The notes: generated by a model not told the origin, from the sequence alone. 64,000 nt of DNA from Thermoactinomyces daqus (GCF_000763315.1 NZ_JPST01000014.1:124001-188000), one strand, 5' to 3'. Positions 1-9,717 are shown, counted from the stretch's first letter. Numbers and translations are program-made.

Positions 1-1276
1 TAGTGAATGTTGAGATCCCCGCTCACGGTCATTTCAGATTGCCAGTCGACTCCGCATTTTTGCCTGATTTTATCGATCAGGGCGCGATAAAACCGATTGG
101 TGCCCGGATCGTGGAAACGGCTGGCCATCGTCCCATAAACCGGAATTTCCTCATCAGGAGCCTCGAATAATTTATGATTGCGCCGGTATTGTTTCTTCAC
201 GTCGCGCAGCGCATCTTCGGAACCCTTGCGGTCAAATTTGTTGATGGCGACCAGATCGGCATAATCCAGCATCTCGATTTTTTCCAACTGGGACGGTGCG
301 CCGTATTCCGAAGTCATCACATAGACGGAGACATCGCTGACCTGAATCACATCGGCATTTCCCTGCCCGATTCCACTTGTCTCAACAATGATGAAATCAT
401 AGCCGGCCCGTTTTAACACACGGATCGCCCCGCGAATCCCTCCGCTCAGTTCGGAACGGGTGCGCCGCGTGGCCAGGCTTCGCATATAGACCCGGGGATG
501 ATGCACGGAATTCATGCGGATACGGTCTCCCAGCAACGCACCGCCCGTTTTTTGTTTCGATGGATCGACCGACAGGATCGCCACTTTTTTTCCGGAAAAT
601 CTTCGAGAAAACGGCGTACCAGCTCATCGGTCAACGAACTTTTTCCCGCTCCGCCGGTTCCCGTGATTCCGACGACGGGGATCACCTTTTCCTCTTCCTC
701 CCCGATCTCTTCCAGAAGCGAAGACGCCGTTTGCCGCCATTGCTCGTTTTCGGCCGCTTCTTCAACCAGCGTGATCAACCGGGCAATCTCTTTTTTATCC
801 CCGGTTTTCAAGGCATTCATTTCCCAGGAAACGTTCTCAATCGTCGAAAAATCGCACTGCCGCACCATAAACTCGATCATTCCCATCAGGCCCATGTCGC
901 GGCCATCTTGCGGGGAAAAGATCTTGCATACGCCATATTCCTCCAACTCTCGTATTTCCCGGGGAATAATAACGCCCCCGCCTCCGCCGAAGACGCGGAT
1001 ATGGGCAGCGCCTCTCTTTTTTAGCAAATCAATCATATATTTAAAAAACTCGATGTGTCCGCCCTGATAGGAAGAAACGGCGATTCCCTGTACATCTTCC
1101 TGTATGGCCGCTTCCACGATCTCATCGACGGATCGGTTGTGTCCGAGATGAATCACTTCCACACCTGAATCTTGCAAAAGGCGGCGAAACAGGTTGATGG
1201 ATGCATCATGTCCGTCAAACAGGCTCGCTGCCGTTATAAACCGAATGGCATGCTTAGGTTGCGCTGGTTTTCCCAT
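1..1276 (-). CDS. icmF: IcmF, fused isobutyryl-CoA mutase (5' part, frameshifted, runs off window)
   Basis: Adenosylcobalamin-dependent acyl-CoA mutase interconverting isobutyryl- and n-butyryl-CoA. Only the N-terminal part is in the window. Residues 1-130 form a B12-binding domain with DGHD and a glycine-rich FGGGGG segment. A MeaI-type G domain follows, with P-loop [12 protein letters not shown] near residue 205. The frame breaks at a run of seven T (585-591; seven A on the coding strand). The first frame stops at 512. The minus-one frame continues without a stop to position 1 with a typical G-domain sequence ([27 protein letters not shown]). The start ATG at 1276 has a GGGAGGAAAG ribosome site and overlaps the end of tetR by 23 bases. 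The break could be a sequencing error, a real mutation or programmed frameshifting. Assignment to IcmF rather than plain methylmalonyl-CoA mutase rests on the B12 domain preceding the G domain. Confidence 0.85.
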
Positions 1277-1913
1277 CCGTCTTTCCTCCCGTTGTCAGAT
1301 CGCCGAGAAGCAGGCTCATCTGCCGCTCGGTAAATTCCTCCAACCCATAGTGCTTCCCGACCGCCCAATGGCGGAACGTCCACATCTGGCCGATCACGAT
1401 GATATTATGGGCCATCAGTTTGACGGAGGAAGGATCGATCTGAATCGTTCCATCTTCCATCCCTTTTTGCAAAATCCGCTCAAAAATCCCGGTGATTTCC
1501 TCTTCTTTCCGCAACACATATTTCATCTTGTCTTTCGGGAGCGATTTCGTTTCCTGATAAATCAGCAAAACGAGCGGCCGCATCTCTTCCATCACTCTGA
1601 ACAGCTGCTTTAATCCCTTGGAGAGAGAAACGGCTCCCTGATCCTCTTCCGCAACCACTCTGCGCAAACGATCTTCCAATTCCGAATGGATATATTCACA
1701 AACAAGATACAAAACATCTTCCTTGCTCTGAATATATTCATACATCGTCCCGATCGACAATCCGCATTCTCTCGCGATTTCCCGCGTTGTCGTTTTATGG
1801 AACCCTTTCTCCACAAACAAACGCACTGCTCCCTCGATGATCTGGGCCCGCCGCTGTTCGATCAGGCGCTGATCCTTGATCATCGAGGGAATCAGTTCGG
1901 AATTCTTTTTCAT
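1254..1913 (-). CDS. TetR-family repressor, FadR/YsiA-like
   Basis: A 219-residue transcription factor. The N-terminal TetR helix-turn-helix spans about residues 20-65 ([21 protein letters not shown], then [20 protein letters not shown]). The rest is an all-helical ligand domain of normal family length. It sits inside the acyl-CoA degradation cluster between meaB and icmF. In Bacillus and Geobacillus the equivalent repressor (FadR/YsiA) controls fatty-acid degradation and is released by long-chain acyl-CoA, so the same job is inferred here. The ATG at 1913 follows a GAGGTG ribosome site. Its 3' end overlaps icmF. Candidate operators are noted at 7301-7314 and 9700-9717. Confidence 0.85.
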   Translation of the reverse strand: MKKNSELIPSMIKDQRLIEQRRAQIIEGAVRLFVEKGFHKTTTREIARECGLSIGTMYEYIQSKEDVLYLVCEYIHSELEDRLRRVVAEEDQGAVSLSKGLKQLFRVMEEMRPLVLLIYQETKSLPKDKMKYVLRKEEEITGIFERILQKGMEDGTIQIDPSSVKLMAHNIIVIGQMWTFRHWAVGKHYGLEEFTERQMSLLLGDLTTGGKTDGKTSAT

Positions 1914-1925
1914 CTCCTCACCTCT

Positions 1926-2864
1926 CTAGTCGAATCGGACACGCCTTAACCATTCACGCGCAGCGGAAATCGGGCTTTTCTGCCGGGAAACCACCTGGGA
2001 AAGCTCATGCTGCCAGTCAGGGGAAGCGAGCGATTCCGCCAGTTTTTGCCCGAGCAAATCCTGCACCAGCTCCTTCAGCTCCAACTCAGCCTGACGCTGC
2101 CGCCTTCGCCTCCTCTCACCGGTTTGCTCAAGAAAGCGGCGATGCTCCTCCAGCTTTTCCCATAACAGCACCAGTCCTTCTTCCCTGGTCGCGATGGTTT
2201 TGACAATGGGAGGACGCCAGGGGAGATCAGGCTTCAGATCGAGCATGCGTTCAATTTCCTCCGCAAGGCGATGCGAACCCGGCAAATCCGCTTTGTTGAT
2301 CACAAAAAGATCGGCGATTTCCATAATGCCCGCTTTAAAAACCTGAACGACATCCCCCGCTGTCGGATTGAGCACCAGGGAAACAGAATCCGCCGCATGC
2401 ATCACATCCAATTCCGCCTGCCCCACCCCGACCGTTTCCAGCAGCACCAGATCATATCCCGCCGCATCCAGCACTTTCACAGCATCCTTTGCCGCCCGGC
2501 ACAATCCGCCCAGGCTGCCGCGGCTGCCCATGCTGCGAATAAATACGCCCTCATCCAGGGAATGTCCGGTCATGCGGACGCGGTCACCCAAAATGGCGCC
2601 TCCGGAAAAAGGACTGGTCGGGTCGATGGCTATGACCGCCACAGTCATCCCTTTTTGTCTGAGATAACGGATTAACCCGTTCATGAGCGAGCTTTTGCCG
2701 GCACCGGGAGACCCAGTAATGCCGAGCACATACGCCTGCCCGGTATGCGGGAAAAGAGCCTCAAGCAATTGCTCCCGCTCCGGGTCCCCGTTTTCAATGC
2801 GGCTGATTACGCGGGCAATGTACCGTTTGTCCTTTTCTTTCAAGCGCCTGATCAAATCGGCCAC
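1926..2864 (-). CDS. meaB: MeaB/ArgK-family GTPase chaperone of a B12-dependent mutase
   Basis: A 312-residue G3E-family P-loop GTPase. It has a Walker A GITGSPGAGKSS near residue 50, a switch segment IDPTSPFSGGAILGDRVRM, an ETVGVGQ motif and an NKAD base-specificity motif. Family members gate cofactor loading and protect adenosylcobalamin mutases such as methylmalonyl-CoA mutase. The start is GTG at 2864 behind GGGAGGG. It lies between acyl-CoA dehydrogenase and tetR in the same minus-strand operon. This stand-alone chaperone coexists with the G domain already fused into IcmF, so its partner may be a different mutase outside the window. Confidence 0.9.
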   Translation of the reverse strand: MADLIRRLKEKDKRYIARVISRIENGDPEREQLLEALFPHTGQAYVLGITGSPGAGKSSLMNGLIRYLRQKGMTVAVIAIDPTSPFSGGAILGDRVRMTGHSLDEGVFIRSMGSRGSLGGLCRAAKDAVKVLDAAGYDLVLLETVGVGQAELDVMHAADSVSLVLNPTAGDVVQVFKAGIMEIADLFVINKADLPGSHRLAEEIERMLDLKPDLPWRPPIVKTIATREEGLVLLWEKLEEHRRFLEQTGERRRRRQRQAELELKELVQDLLGQKLAESLASPDWQHELSQVVSRQKSPISAAREWLRRVRFD

Positions 2865-2888
2865 TTTCCGTCCCTCCCGGCCAAACCG

Positions 2889-4031
2889 CTATTCCCTGAG
2901 CAGATGGTTTGAAATCACCACGCGCTGGATCTCATTGGTTCCTTCATAAATCTGCGTGATCTTCGCATCCCTCATCATGCGTTCGACCGGATATTCCCTT
3001 GTGTAGCCGTAACCGCCAAAGATTTGAACCGCTTCCGTCGTCACTTGCATCGCGATATCACCGGCGTACAATTTTGCCATCGCCGATGCCTTTCCGTAAG
3101 GGAGACCTTGTGACTCGAGCCAGGCAGCCTGGTAGGTGAGCAGGCGGGCTGCTTCAATCTGTGTCGCCATATCGGCCAGTTTGAACTGAATCGCTTGCTG
3201 CTTGGCGATCGGCTTCCCGAACTGGTTCCGTTCTTTTGCATAGGAGAGCGCGGCATCAAATGCTCCCTGGGCAATGCCGAGCGCCTGGGCGGCGATGCCG
3301 TTCCGGCCCCCGTCAAGCGTCATCATGGCGATTTTAAAGCCTTCTCCCTCTTCTCCCAAACGTTGGTCAGCCGGAATGCGGCAATTGTCAAAAATGATTT
3401 CCGTCGTGGGAGAGGAACGGATTCCCAATTTTTTCTCTTTTTTGCCGATGGAAAAACCGGGAGTTCCCTTTTCCACGATAAAAGCGGTCGTCCCTTTGTG
3501 TTTCAGCGCAGGGTCGGTCAGCGCAAACACGACGTAAATCTCCGCTTCACCGCCATTGGTGATAAAAATCTTGTTCCCGTTTAAAACGTAGTGATCCCCG
3601 TCTTTTACCGCAGTCGTCTTCATTCCCGCCGCGTCCGAACCGGAACCCGGCTCCGTCAAGCCGTAGGCCCCCAGCTTGGTTCCTTCCGCCAAAGGACGCA
3701 AAAAACGCTCTTTTTGCTCTTTTGTTCCAAACTTATAAATCGGCCAGCTCGCCAGTGAAATGTGGGCCGACAAGGTGACCCCGGTGGAAGCGCAGACGCG
3801 CGACAATTCCTCCACCGCAATCACGTAGCTCAAAAAATCAGCCCCGGCTCCTCCCCATTCCTCCTCCCAGGGAATCCCGGCCAATCCCAGTTCCCCGATG
3901 CGGTCAAAAATGGAGCGGTCAAATTCTTCTTTCTCATCGCGGAGAGCCGCTGTCGGAGCGACTTCTTTCAGCGCAAATTCGCGGACCATCTTGCGCATCA
4001 TTTCATGTTCTTCACTCAGTTTAAAATGCAT
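2889..4031 (-). CDS. acdA: Acyl-CoA dehydrogenase (first of two paralogues)
   Basis: A 380-residue FAD-dependent acyl-CoA dehydrogenase catalysing the alpha,beta-dehydrogenation of short- or branched-chain acyl-CoA. Visible family signatures are [16 protein letters not shown] (FAD/substrate loop, about residue 125-140), [10 protein letters not shown], and the C-terminal [20 protein letters not shown] segment. The catalytic glutamate lies in [11 protein letters not shown]. Length and start (ATG 4031, AGGAGG ribosome site) are normal. A stretch of 46 residues in the C-terminal half is identical to the neighbouring paralogue. Electrons presumably go to ETF and then to the membrane Fe-S oxidoreductase encoded at 7501-9597. 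Confidence 0.93.
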   Translation of the reverse strand: MHFKLSEEHEMMRKMVREFALKEVAPTAALRDEKEEFDRSIFDRIGELGLAGIPWEEEWGGAGADFLSYVIAVEELSRVCASTGVTLSAHISLASWPIYKFGTKEQKERFLRPLAEGTKLGAYGLTEPGSGSDAAGMKTTAVKDGDHYVLNGNKIFITNGGEAEIYVVFALTDPALKHKGTTAFIVEKGTPGFSIGKKEKKLGIRSSPTTEIIFDNCRIPADQRLGEEGEGFKIAMMTLDGGRNGIAAQALGIAQGAFDAALSYAKERNQFGKPIAKQQAIQFKLADMATQIEAARLLTYQAAWLESQGLPYGKASAMAKLYAGDIAMQVTTEAVQIFGGYGYTREYPVERMMRDAKITQIYEGTNEIQRVVISNHLLRE

Positions 4032-4045
4032 GGGGGTTCCTCCTC

Positions 4046-5185
4046 TTATGCCAAAAGTTCATTTGCGATCACGATCCGCTGAATTTCATTGGTTCCTTCA
4101 TAGATTTGCGTTACCTTTGCATCACGGAAAAATCGCTCAACCGGAAATTCCCGCGTATATCCGTACCCGCCAAAAATTTGCACGGCTTCGACCGCTGTTT
4201 TCATCGCCACATCGGTGGCAAATCTCTTCGCCATCGCAGCTTCAAGGCGACAGTGTTTTCCCTGTGCGTGCAAATCGGCAGCACGATAGGTCAGAAGGCG
4301 GGCCGCTTCGATCTCTGTAGCCATATCGGCCAGTTTGAACTGAATCGCCTGCTGCTTGGCGATCGGCTTTCCGAACTGATTCCGTTCCTTTGCATAGGAG
4401 AGTGCGGCATCGAACGCTCCCTGGGCAATGCCGAGCGCCTGGGCGGCGATGCCGATTCTTCCGCCGGCCAGATTGCTCAGGGCCACCTTGTATCCTTCTC
4501 CTTCCTCTCCCAGCCGGTTTTCCGCGGGCACTTCCGCCTCTTCAAAAATCAGTTCGCAAGTGCCCGAACCATGCAGCCCCATTTTTTTCTCTTTTTCCCC
4601 CACCCGAAAACCGGGGGTATCCCTGTCCACGATAAACGCCGTGATGCCTTTTTTGCCCCGGGACGGATCGGTCACGGCAAAGGTGAGAAAAACATCGGCC
4701 GCTTCCGCGTTGGTAATAAACACCTTGCTTCCGTTCAGGATGTATTTGTCCCCCACCCGGCGCGCGCCGGTTCGAATCCGGGCGGCATCGGAACCGGCGT
4801 GCGGCTCCGTCAAGGCAAAAGCGCCCACCTGCTCCCCGCTGGCCAATCGCGTCACATATTTCTGTTTTTGCTCCTCCGTTCCGCACTTCAAAATGGGAAG
4901 AGTGCAGACCGAGGTGTGCACTGCCAGAATCACGCTGAATGCGGCACTCACTTTGGCAATTTCCTCAATCGCCAGAATATAAGATAAAAAGTCAGCCCCG
5001 GCTCCCCCGTACTCTTCCGGAACGGGAATCCCCATCAGGCCGATTTCTCCCATCTTGGAAATTAAAGCCCGCGGAAATTCATCGTTTTCTTCCATACGGC
5101 TGATCAAAGGTGTGATCTCCTCACACGCAAAATCCCTCACCATCTTGCGCATCATCGCCTGCTCGTCCGTCAGCCTCAAGTCCAC
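4046..5185 (-). CDS. acdA: Acyl-CoA dehydrogenase (second paralogue)
   Basis: A 379-residue acyl-CoA dehydrogenase with the same signatures as its neighbour: [46 protein letters not shown] and the catalytic [11 protein letters not shown]. The start is GTG at 5185. It is 14 bases upstream of the first paralogue and surely cotranscribed. The pair probably acts on different chain lengths, or on butyryl- versus isobutyryl-type substrates; the sequence alone does not say which. The N-terminal halves diverge clearly while a central 46-residue block is identical, which suggests gene conversion or strong constraint. Confidence 0.93.
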   Translation of the reverse strand: MDLRLTDEQAMMRKMVRDFACEEITPLISRMEENDEFPRALISKMGEIGLMGIPVPEEYGGAGADFLSYILAIEEIAKVSAAFSVILAVHTSVCTLPILKCGTEEQKQKYVTRLASGEQVGAFALTEPHAGSDAARIRTGARRVGDKYILNGSKVFITNAEAADVFLTFAVTDPSRGKKGITAFIVDRDTPGFRVGEKEKKMGLHGSGTCELIFEEAEVPAENRLGEEGEGYKVALSNLAGGRIGIAAQALGIAQGAFDAALSYAKERNQFGKPIAKQQAIQFKLADMATEIEAARLLTYRAADLHAQGKHCRLEAAMAKRFATDVAMKTAVEAVQIFGGYGYTREFPVERFFRDAKVTQIYEGTNEIQRIVIANELLA

Positions 5186-5213
5186 TGCTCTTCACGCTCC
5201 ACATCACGCAATT

Positions 5214-6068
5214 TCATTCATAGGTGTAAAAGCCGCGCCCGCTCTTGCGTCCCAGCCAACCGGCCTTCACATATTTGCGCAACAAGGGACACGGACGGTA
5301 TTTGCTGTCTCCAAAACCTTCATACAAAATCTCCATGATGTACAAACAGGTATCCAGTCCTATAAAATCAGCCAGGGTTAAGGGACCCATCGGATGATTC
5401 ATGCCCAGTTTCATCACCTGGTCAACCGCTTCCGGCGTGGCCACGCCCTCATAAACGGCATAAATCGCCTCGTTGATCATCGGCATCAGAACGCGGTTGG
5501 ATACAAAGCCGGGAAAATCATTCACCTCGACGGGAACTTTCCCCATCCGTTTCGCCAATTGCTCTACTGCGGCAAATACCTCGTCCGCTGTCTGCAAACC
5601 GCGAATCACCTCGACCAGCTTCATCACTGGAACCGGATTCATAAAATGCATGCCGATCACTTTTTCCGGGCGTTTGGTGACAGCAGCGATTTCCGTGATC
5701 GGAAGCGACGAAGTATTGCTGGCCAAAATCGCATGTTTCGGGCAGAGTACATCCAGTTTTCGGAAGACGTCCGCCTTTACCTCCATGTTTTCCACAACGG
5801 CCTCGATGACGAGATCCGCCTCGGCTGCCGCTTCCTCCAGTTTCAATACCGGACGGATGCGTCCCAGCACCGCCTCCATCTCCTGAACGGAAATCTTCCC
5901 TTTTTGCACGTCCCGTTGCAAATTCCCCTTAATCCGCTCCAATCCCTTTTGCAAGGGCGCTTCCGCCATGTCGACAAGGGTGACGTCCAGGCCTGCCTGC
6001 GCTCCCGTCTGGGCGATCCCGCTCCCCATCTGCCCTGCTCCGATAACGCTGATCCGCTTGATTTCCAC
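5214..6068 (-). CDS. hbd: 3-hydroxybutyryl-CoA dehydrogenase
   Basis: A 284-residue NAD-dependent 3-hydroxyacyl-CoA dehydrogenase (MmgB/Hbd family). The N-terminus is a Rossmann fold, VIGAGQMGSGIA. The catalytic region is GMHFMNPVPVMKLVEVI, with the histidine/asparagine pair, and the C-terminal domain carries NHPMGPLTLADFIGLDTCL. The reading frame extends further upstream, but the family start is GTG at 6068 behind AGGTGGG; the upstream extension is not homologous to the family. It follows thiolase by 23 bases and precedes the acyl-CoA dehydrogenases. It oxidises 3-hydroxybutyryl-CoA to acetoacetyl-CoA for the thiolase. Confidence 0.93.
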   Translation of the reverse strand: MEIKRISVIGAGQMGSGIAQTGAQAGLDVTLVDMAEAPLQKGLERIKGNLQRDVQKGKISVQEMEAVLGRIRPVLKLEEAAAEADLVIEAVVENMEVKADVFRKLDVLCPKHAILASNTSSLPITEIAAVTKRPEKVIGMHFMNPVPVMKLVEVIRGLQTADEVFAAVEQLAKRMGKVPVEVNDFPGFVSNRVLMPMINEAIYAVYEGVATPEAVDQVMKLGMNHPMGPLTLADFIGLDTCLYIMEILYEGFGDSKYRPCPLLRKYVKAGWLGRKSGRGFYTYE

Positions 6069-6091
6069 CGATTCATCCCACCTTTTCGCTT

Positions 6092-7273
6092 TTAGCCTTC
6101 GACTTTGACCAAAACGGCATCGCCCTGGGCCGCACCGCTGCAAATCGCGGCCACACCCAATCCGCCGCCGCGGCGTTTCAGTTCCATGATCAGCGTCAAC
6201 AAAATTCTCGCTCCGCTGGCGCCGATCGGATGGCCCAAAGCAACCGCGCCTCCGTTTACATTGAGCTTCCCGGGATCGATTCCAAGCAGTTTGCTGTTGG
6301 CCAGCGCAACCGCAGCAAACGCCTCGTTAATTTCAAACAGATCGATTTGTGCGACGGTCAGCCCGTGCTTTTTCAGCAGTTTCTTGATGGCATAAGCGGG
6401 GGTGATCGGAAAATCCTTCGCTTCCATCGCCACCGCTGCGTGACCCAGGATGCTTGCCAACGGCTTGATCCCCAATTCCTGTGCTTTCTCGCTTGAGGCC
6501 ACCACCAGAGCGGCTGCACCGTCATTTACCCCGGGCGCATTGCCGGCGGTAATCGTGCCATCCTGGAGATAAACCGGTTTCAACCCGGACAGTTTTTCCA
6601 GCGTGGTATCGGCGCGAACGGCTTCATCGCGGTCAACGACGATCTCCTGTTTCTTTACTTTGACGGTTACCGGAGTGATCTCATCGGCAAACCGCCCGTG
6701 ATTAATGGCTTCAAGCGCCCGCTGATGGCTGCGAAGCGCCCATGCATCCTGCTCTTCGCGCGTCACGTTGTATTCCTTGGCCGTATTGCTGCCATGGACG
6801 ATCATGTGCACATCGTGAAAAGCGCACCACAAACCATCATGAATCATGAGATCGACCATTTTCCCGTCACCCATGCGCTGGCCAAACCGCCCCGACGGCA
6901 AAATGTAAGGAGCATTGCTCATGCTCTCCATCCCGCCGGCCACCACCACCCCGGCATCTCCCGCACGAATGATCTGATCTGCCAGGGTAACACTGCGCAA
7001 TCCGGAAGCACATACTTTGTTAATCGTTTCCGTGCCGACTTCCCATCCCAAACCGGCAAGACGTGCCGCCTGGCGCGAAGGGATTTGCCCCGCTCCCCCT
7101 TGGAGCACCATCCCCATGATCACTTCATCGACCATTTCCGCTGCCACCCCAGCTCGTTCGAGAGCGGCCCGAATCGCCGTCCCCCCGAGCTCGACTGCTG
7201 GAACATCTTTCAATGCACCGCCAAATTTGCCAAAAGGCGTTCTTGCCCCGCCTAAAATTACCGCTTTCACCAT
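6092..7273 (-). CDS. mmgA: Acetyl-CoA C-acetyltransferase (thiolase)
   Basis: A 393-residue thiolase that cleaves acetoacetyl-CoA (or longer 3-ketoacyl-CoA) with CoA. The nucleophilic cysteine is in [11 protein letters not shown] (about residue 88), the histidine in [20 protein letters not shown], and the second cysteine in [11 protein letters not shown] near the end. The start is ATG 7273 behind GGGAG. It is the first gene after an intergenic terminator and probably heads the run thl-hbd-acd-acd-meaB-tetR-icmF. Gene content matches the Bacillus/Geobacillus fatty-acid cluster. Confidence 0.95.
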   Translation of the reverse strand: MVKAVILGGARTPFGKFGGALKDVPAVELGGTAIRAALERAGVAAEMVDEVIMGMVLQGGAGQIPSRQAARLAGLGWEVGTETINKVCASGLRSVTLADQIIRAGDAGVVVAGGMESMSNAPYILPSGRFGQRMGDGKMVDLMIHDGLWCAFHDVHMIVHGSNTAKEYNVTREEQDAWALRSHQRALEAINHGRFADEITPVTVKVKKQEIVVDRDEAVRADTTLEKLSGLKPVYLQDGTITAGNAPGVNDGAAALVVASSEKAQELGIKPLASILGHAAVAMEAKDFPITPAYAIKKLLKKHGLTVAQIDLFEINEAFAAVALANSKLLGIDPGKLNVNGGAVALGHPIGASGARILLTLIMELKRRGGGLGVAAICSGAAQGDAVLVKVEG

Positions 7274-7300
7274 TGGTCACTCTCCCTCACGCATTGTTCT

Positions 7301-7314
7301 ACCGAGCGTTCGTT
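7301..7314. promoter_or_regulatory. Candidate TetR-type operator upstream of thiolase
   Basis: An imperfect palindrome, ACCGAGCGTTCGTT, matches its own reverse complement at 10 of 14 positions. It lies 28-41 bases upstream of the thiolase start, close to the ribosome site, where repressor binding would block transcription. A TetR-family repressor is encoded in the same cluster. It does not match the classic Bacillus FadR box, so assignment to that repressor is a guess. Confidence 0.3.
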
Positions 7315-7455
7315 CACATCGCCTCCAAATGAAAGCGCCTCCAATTTTAGATTAACTGAAATCCCTACTCTTAACAATAGTAAATCTCATTCCATTATTT
7401 CGATTAAGTATTTTATTCATATTTTTTGGCATTCATCCAATCCAATTCACATTTA

Positions 7456-7494
7456 AAAAGACGCTCTCACATCATACCTGAGAGCGTCTTTTTC
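7456..7494 (-). terminator. Rho-independent terminator after the Fe-S oxidoreductase gene
   Basis: A long stem (AAAAAGACGCTCTCA pairing with TGAGAGCGTCTTTTT across a 9-base loop) lies immediately after the stop codon at 7501 on the minus strand and ends in a T run. It separates this gene from the thiolase operon, so that operon needs its own promoter. Confidence 0.85.
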
Positions 7495-7500
7495 TCCCGC

Positions 7501-9597
7501 TTAGTGAATGCCTTCCACCACATCTGCTTCGTCCTCAAAATTGATGGAGAGAGCGAGGATTTCGGCGACATCCATCGTTTTCACTCTGTCTTCCACTTCT
7601 TTGGCCTTGGTCCCGTCGGACAACATGGTCAGGCAGTACGGGCAAGCACTGCCGATCAGAGTCGGATTTACTTCCAGCGCCTGCTCGGTTCGGGCCACAT
7701 TGATGCGCACGCCCTCGGTTTCCTCCATCCACATCATTCCTCCACCGGCGCCGCAACACATGCCGTTTTCCCGGTTCCGCTTCATCTCCACCAATTCCAG
7801 TCCGGGAATGTGCTCGAGAATATAGCGCGGCGGATCGAATACACCGTTGTAACGCCCGAGATAACAGGAATCATGATAGGTGATCCGCTCTTTCACCTCT
7901 TTGACCGGCTTGATGCGGCCCTGTTTGATCAGATCCGCCAGCACTTCGGTATGGTGGTACACTTCCGCCTCAAGCCCCAAATCCGGATATTCATTTTTCA
8001 GGACATTATAAGCGTGCGGGTCGATGGTAATGATTTTCTTCACGTTATGCTTTTCAAACAATGCGATATTGTCGGTGGCCAGCTGTTGAAACAAAAACTC
8101 ATTTCCCATGCGGCGGGCCGTATCTCCCGAGTTTTTCTCCTTGTTTCCGAGAATGGCAAACTTCACGCCGGCGTGATGCAAAATTTTCACCAGCGCCCGG
8201 CTGATTTTTTGACTCCGGTTATCATAGGAGCCCATCGAACCGACAAAAAAGAGATATTCAAACTCTTTTTCCTCTTTTACCGTCGGCACCGGCACATCGG
8301 CCCCTTCTGTCCATTTCGCCCGATCCTTCCGGCTGATCCCCCACGGATTGCCCTGGCGTTCGATATTGGAGAAGGTACGGGAAGCCTCGGGACTCATCTT
8401 TCCTTCCGTCATGACGAGATAGCGCCGCATGTCAATGATTTTGTCCACATGTTCGTTCATCACCGGGCAAGCATCTTCGCAGTTGCGGCATGTGGTGCAG
8501 GCCCACAGTTCCCGTTCGGTGATCACATCGCCGATCAGATTGACCGGGTAATCAATCTTTCCGGAATCATCCCTGCTCGCAGCCGTTTCCATCAGTGCTT
8601 TGTTGGCACTAGCGAAGGCGAAGGAAGGCATCCAGGGTGTTTTGGAAGTGATGGCCGCTCCTTTTGCTGTCAGGTGATCCCGCATCTTTACGATCAAATC
8701 CATCGGCGACAGCAATTTTCCCGTTCCAGCTGCCGGACAGACATTCGTGCAGCGCCCGCATTCAACGCAAGCATACAAATCGATCAGCTGTTTTTGGTTA
8801 AAGTTTTCGATCCGGCCTACCCCGTACTCTTCTGCCGATTCATCCTCAAAGTCGATGAGCGACGGTTTTGCCGGCGGCTGTTGCCGTTTCAAAAAGACAT
8901 TGATCGGAGCCACGAACAGATGGAAGTGCTTCGATTGCGGCACATAGACAGCAAAGGAAAAGAGCACCAGCGCATGCATCCACCAGAATACGTAAAACAC
9001 CGCCTCACCTGCACTTTGGCTCATCCAGCCTGCAAACGGCGCGGAGAGCACGGAAGAAACAGGCGTATACCAGTTCGCCGGGTGGCCCAGCCAGATTTTC
9101 TCAAAGGCAGCCGAAAGTAAAATCGATGCCATCAGCAACGTAAGGAAGATAATGACCAGCCCTGCTTTCCATCCCCGTTTGAGACGGGCGATCTTCTCGA
9201 TATAACGGCGGTAAAAAGCATAGATTGTGGCCAACAAAACGAGAAACGTCGTCAGCTCCTGCAGGAATTGAAAGAAAGGATAGGCCGGCACCGGGAGATG
9301 ATGCCCGGGGGCCAGACCTTTGATAAAAAGATCAATGGCACCAAACTGGATAATGATAAACCCGTAAAACATGACGACGTGCATCAGGCCGCTTTTTTTG
9401 TCCTTCAGCAGCTTTTTCTGCCCGAAAACATTGACCAGAACCTCATTGATGCTCTTTTTCATATCCAGCTTGAAATCAGCCGGCTTCCCCAGTTTCACAT
9501 ACAGATAGCGCTTGTAAATGACACTGACAACCAAGTACAGAGCATAAGCGGCGACTGCCAAAAAGGCGATCAGGTTGAACACTTGCAAAAACGACAT
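7501..9597 (-). CDS. fadF: Membrane Fe-S oxidoreductase (FadF-like, heterodisulfide reductase-related)
   Basis: A 698-residue protein that probably passes electrons from acyl-CoA dehydrogenase/ETF to the quinone pool. The first ~250 residues hold several membrane segments. Two 4Fe-4S ferredoxin-type clusters follow, with CVECGRCTNVCP near 280 and CTTCRNCEDACP near 369. Two CCG-type domains lie at the C-terminus (CYLGRYNG near 577, CCGAGGG near 614, CPYC near 645). This is the architecture of the FadF proteins linked to fatty-acid degradation in Bacillus. The start is ATG 9597 with a GGAGAG site. It has its own terminator and a FadR-box-like element upstream. Confidence 0.9.
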   Translation of the reverse strand: MSFLQVFNLIAFLAVAAYALYLVVSVIYKRYLYVKLGKPADFKLDMKKSINEVLVNVFGQKKLLKDKKSGLMHVVMFYGFIIIQFGAIDLFIKGLAPGHHLPVPAYPFFQFLQELTTFLVLLATIYAFYRRYIEKIARLKRGWKAGLVIIFLTLLMASILLSAAFEKIWLGHPANWYTPVSSVLSAPFAGWMSQSAGEAVFYVFWWMHALVLFSFAVYVPQSKHFHLFVAPINVFLKRQQPPAKPSLIDFEDESAEEYGVGRIENFNQKQLIDLYACVECGRCTNVCPAAGTGKLLSPMDLIVKMRDHLTAKGAAITSKTPWMPSFAFASANKALMETAASRDDSGKIDYPVNLIGDVITERELWACTTCRNCEDACPVMNEHVDKIIDMRRYLVMTEGKMSPEASRTFSNIERQGNPWGISRKDRAKWTEGADVPVPTVKEEKEFEYLFFVGSMGSYDNRSQKISRALVKILHHAGVKFAILGNKEKNSGDTARRMGNEFLFQQLATDNIALFEKHNVKKIITIDPHAYNVLKNEYPDLGLEAEVYHHTEVLADLIKQGRIKPVKEVKERITYHDSCYLGRYNGVFDPPRYILEHIPGLELVEMKRNRENGMCCGAGGGMMWMEETEGVRINVARTEQALEVNPTLIGSACPYCLTMLSDGTKAKEVEDRVKTMDVAEILALSINFEDEADVVEGIH

Positions 9598-9699
9598 GAT
9601 CTTCTCTCCTTTCTCTCATTTATGTTAATTCAGAAAATGACAATTGCAAAGAAAATGAATGAATTCGCTTTCAAATGAATTTCGACACTATTTTAACAT

Positions 9700-9717
9700 A
9701 AACTGAGCAGTCATTCA
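9700..9717. promoter_or_regulatory. fadR box: FadR-box-like half-palindrome upstream of fadF
   Basis: The 18-mer AAACTGAGCAGTCATTCA matches the Bacillus FadR/YsiA box (TGAATGA-N4-TCATTCA) perfectly in the right half (TCATTCA) and partly in the left half. It lies about 100 bases upstream of the fadF ATG on the minus strand, and the motif TTAAAATA just downstream could be a -10 element. It is consistent with control by the TetR-family repressor of the cluster. Confidence 0.4.

Noticed and set aside
7426-9120. Long plus-strand open frame opposite fadF (similar ones opposite argS near 23519-25303 and the GGDEF kinase near 30655-32799)
   Set aside because: These are antisense shadows of clear minus-strand genes. 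They have no ribosome site and histidine/arginine/phenylalanine-rich sequence without family features.
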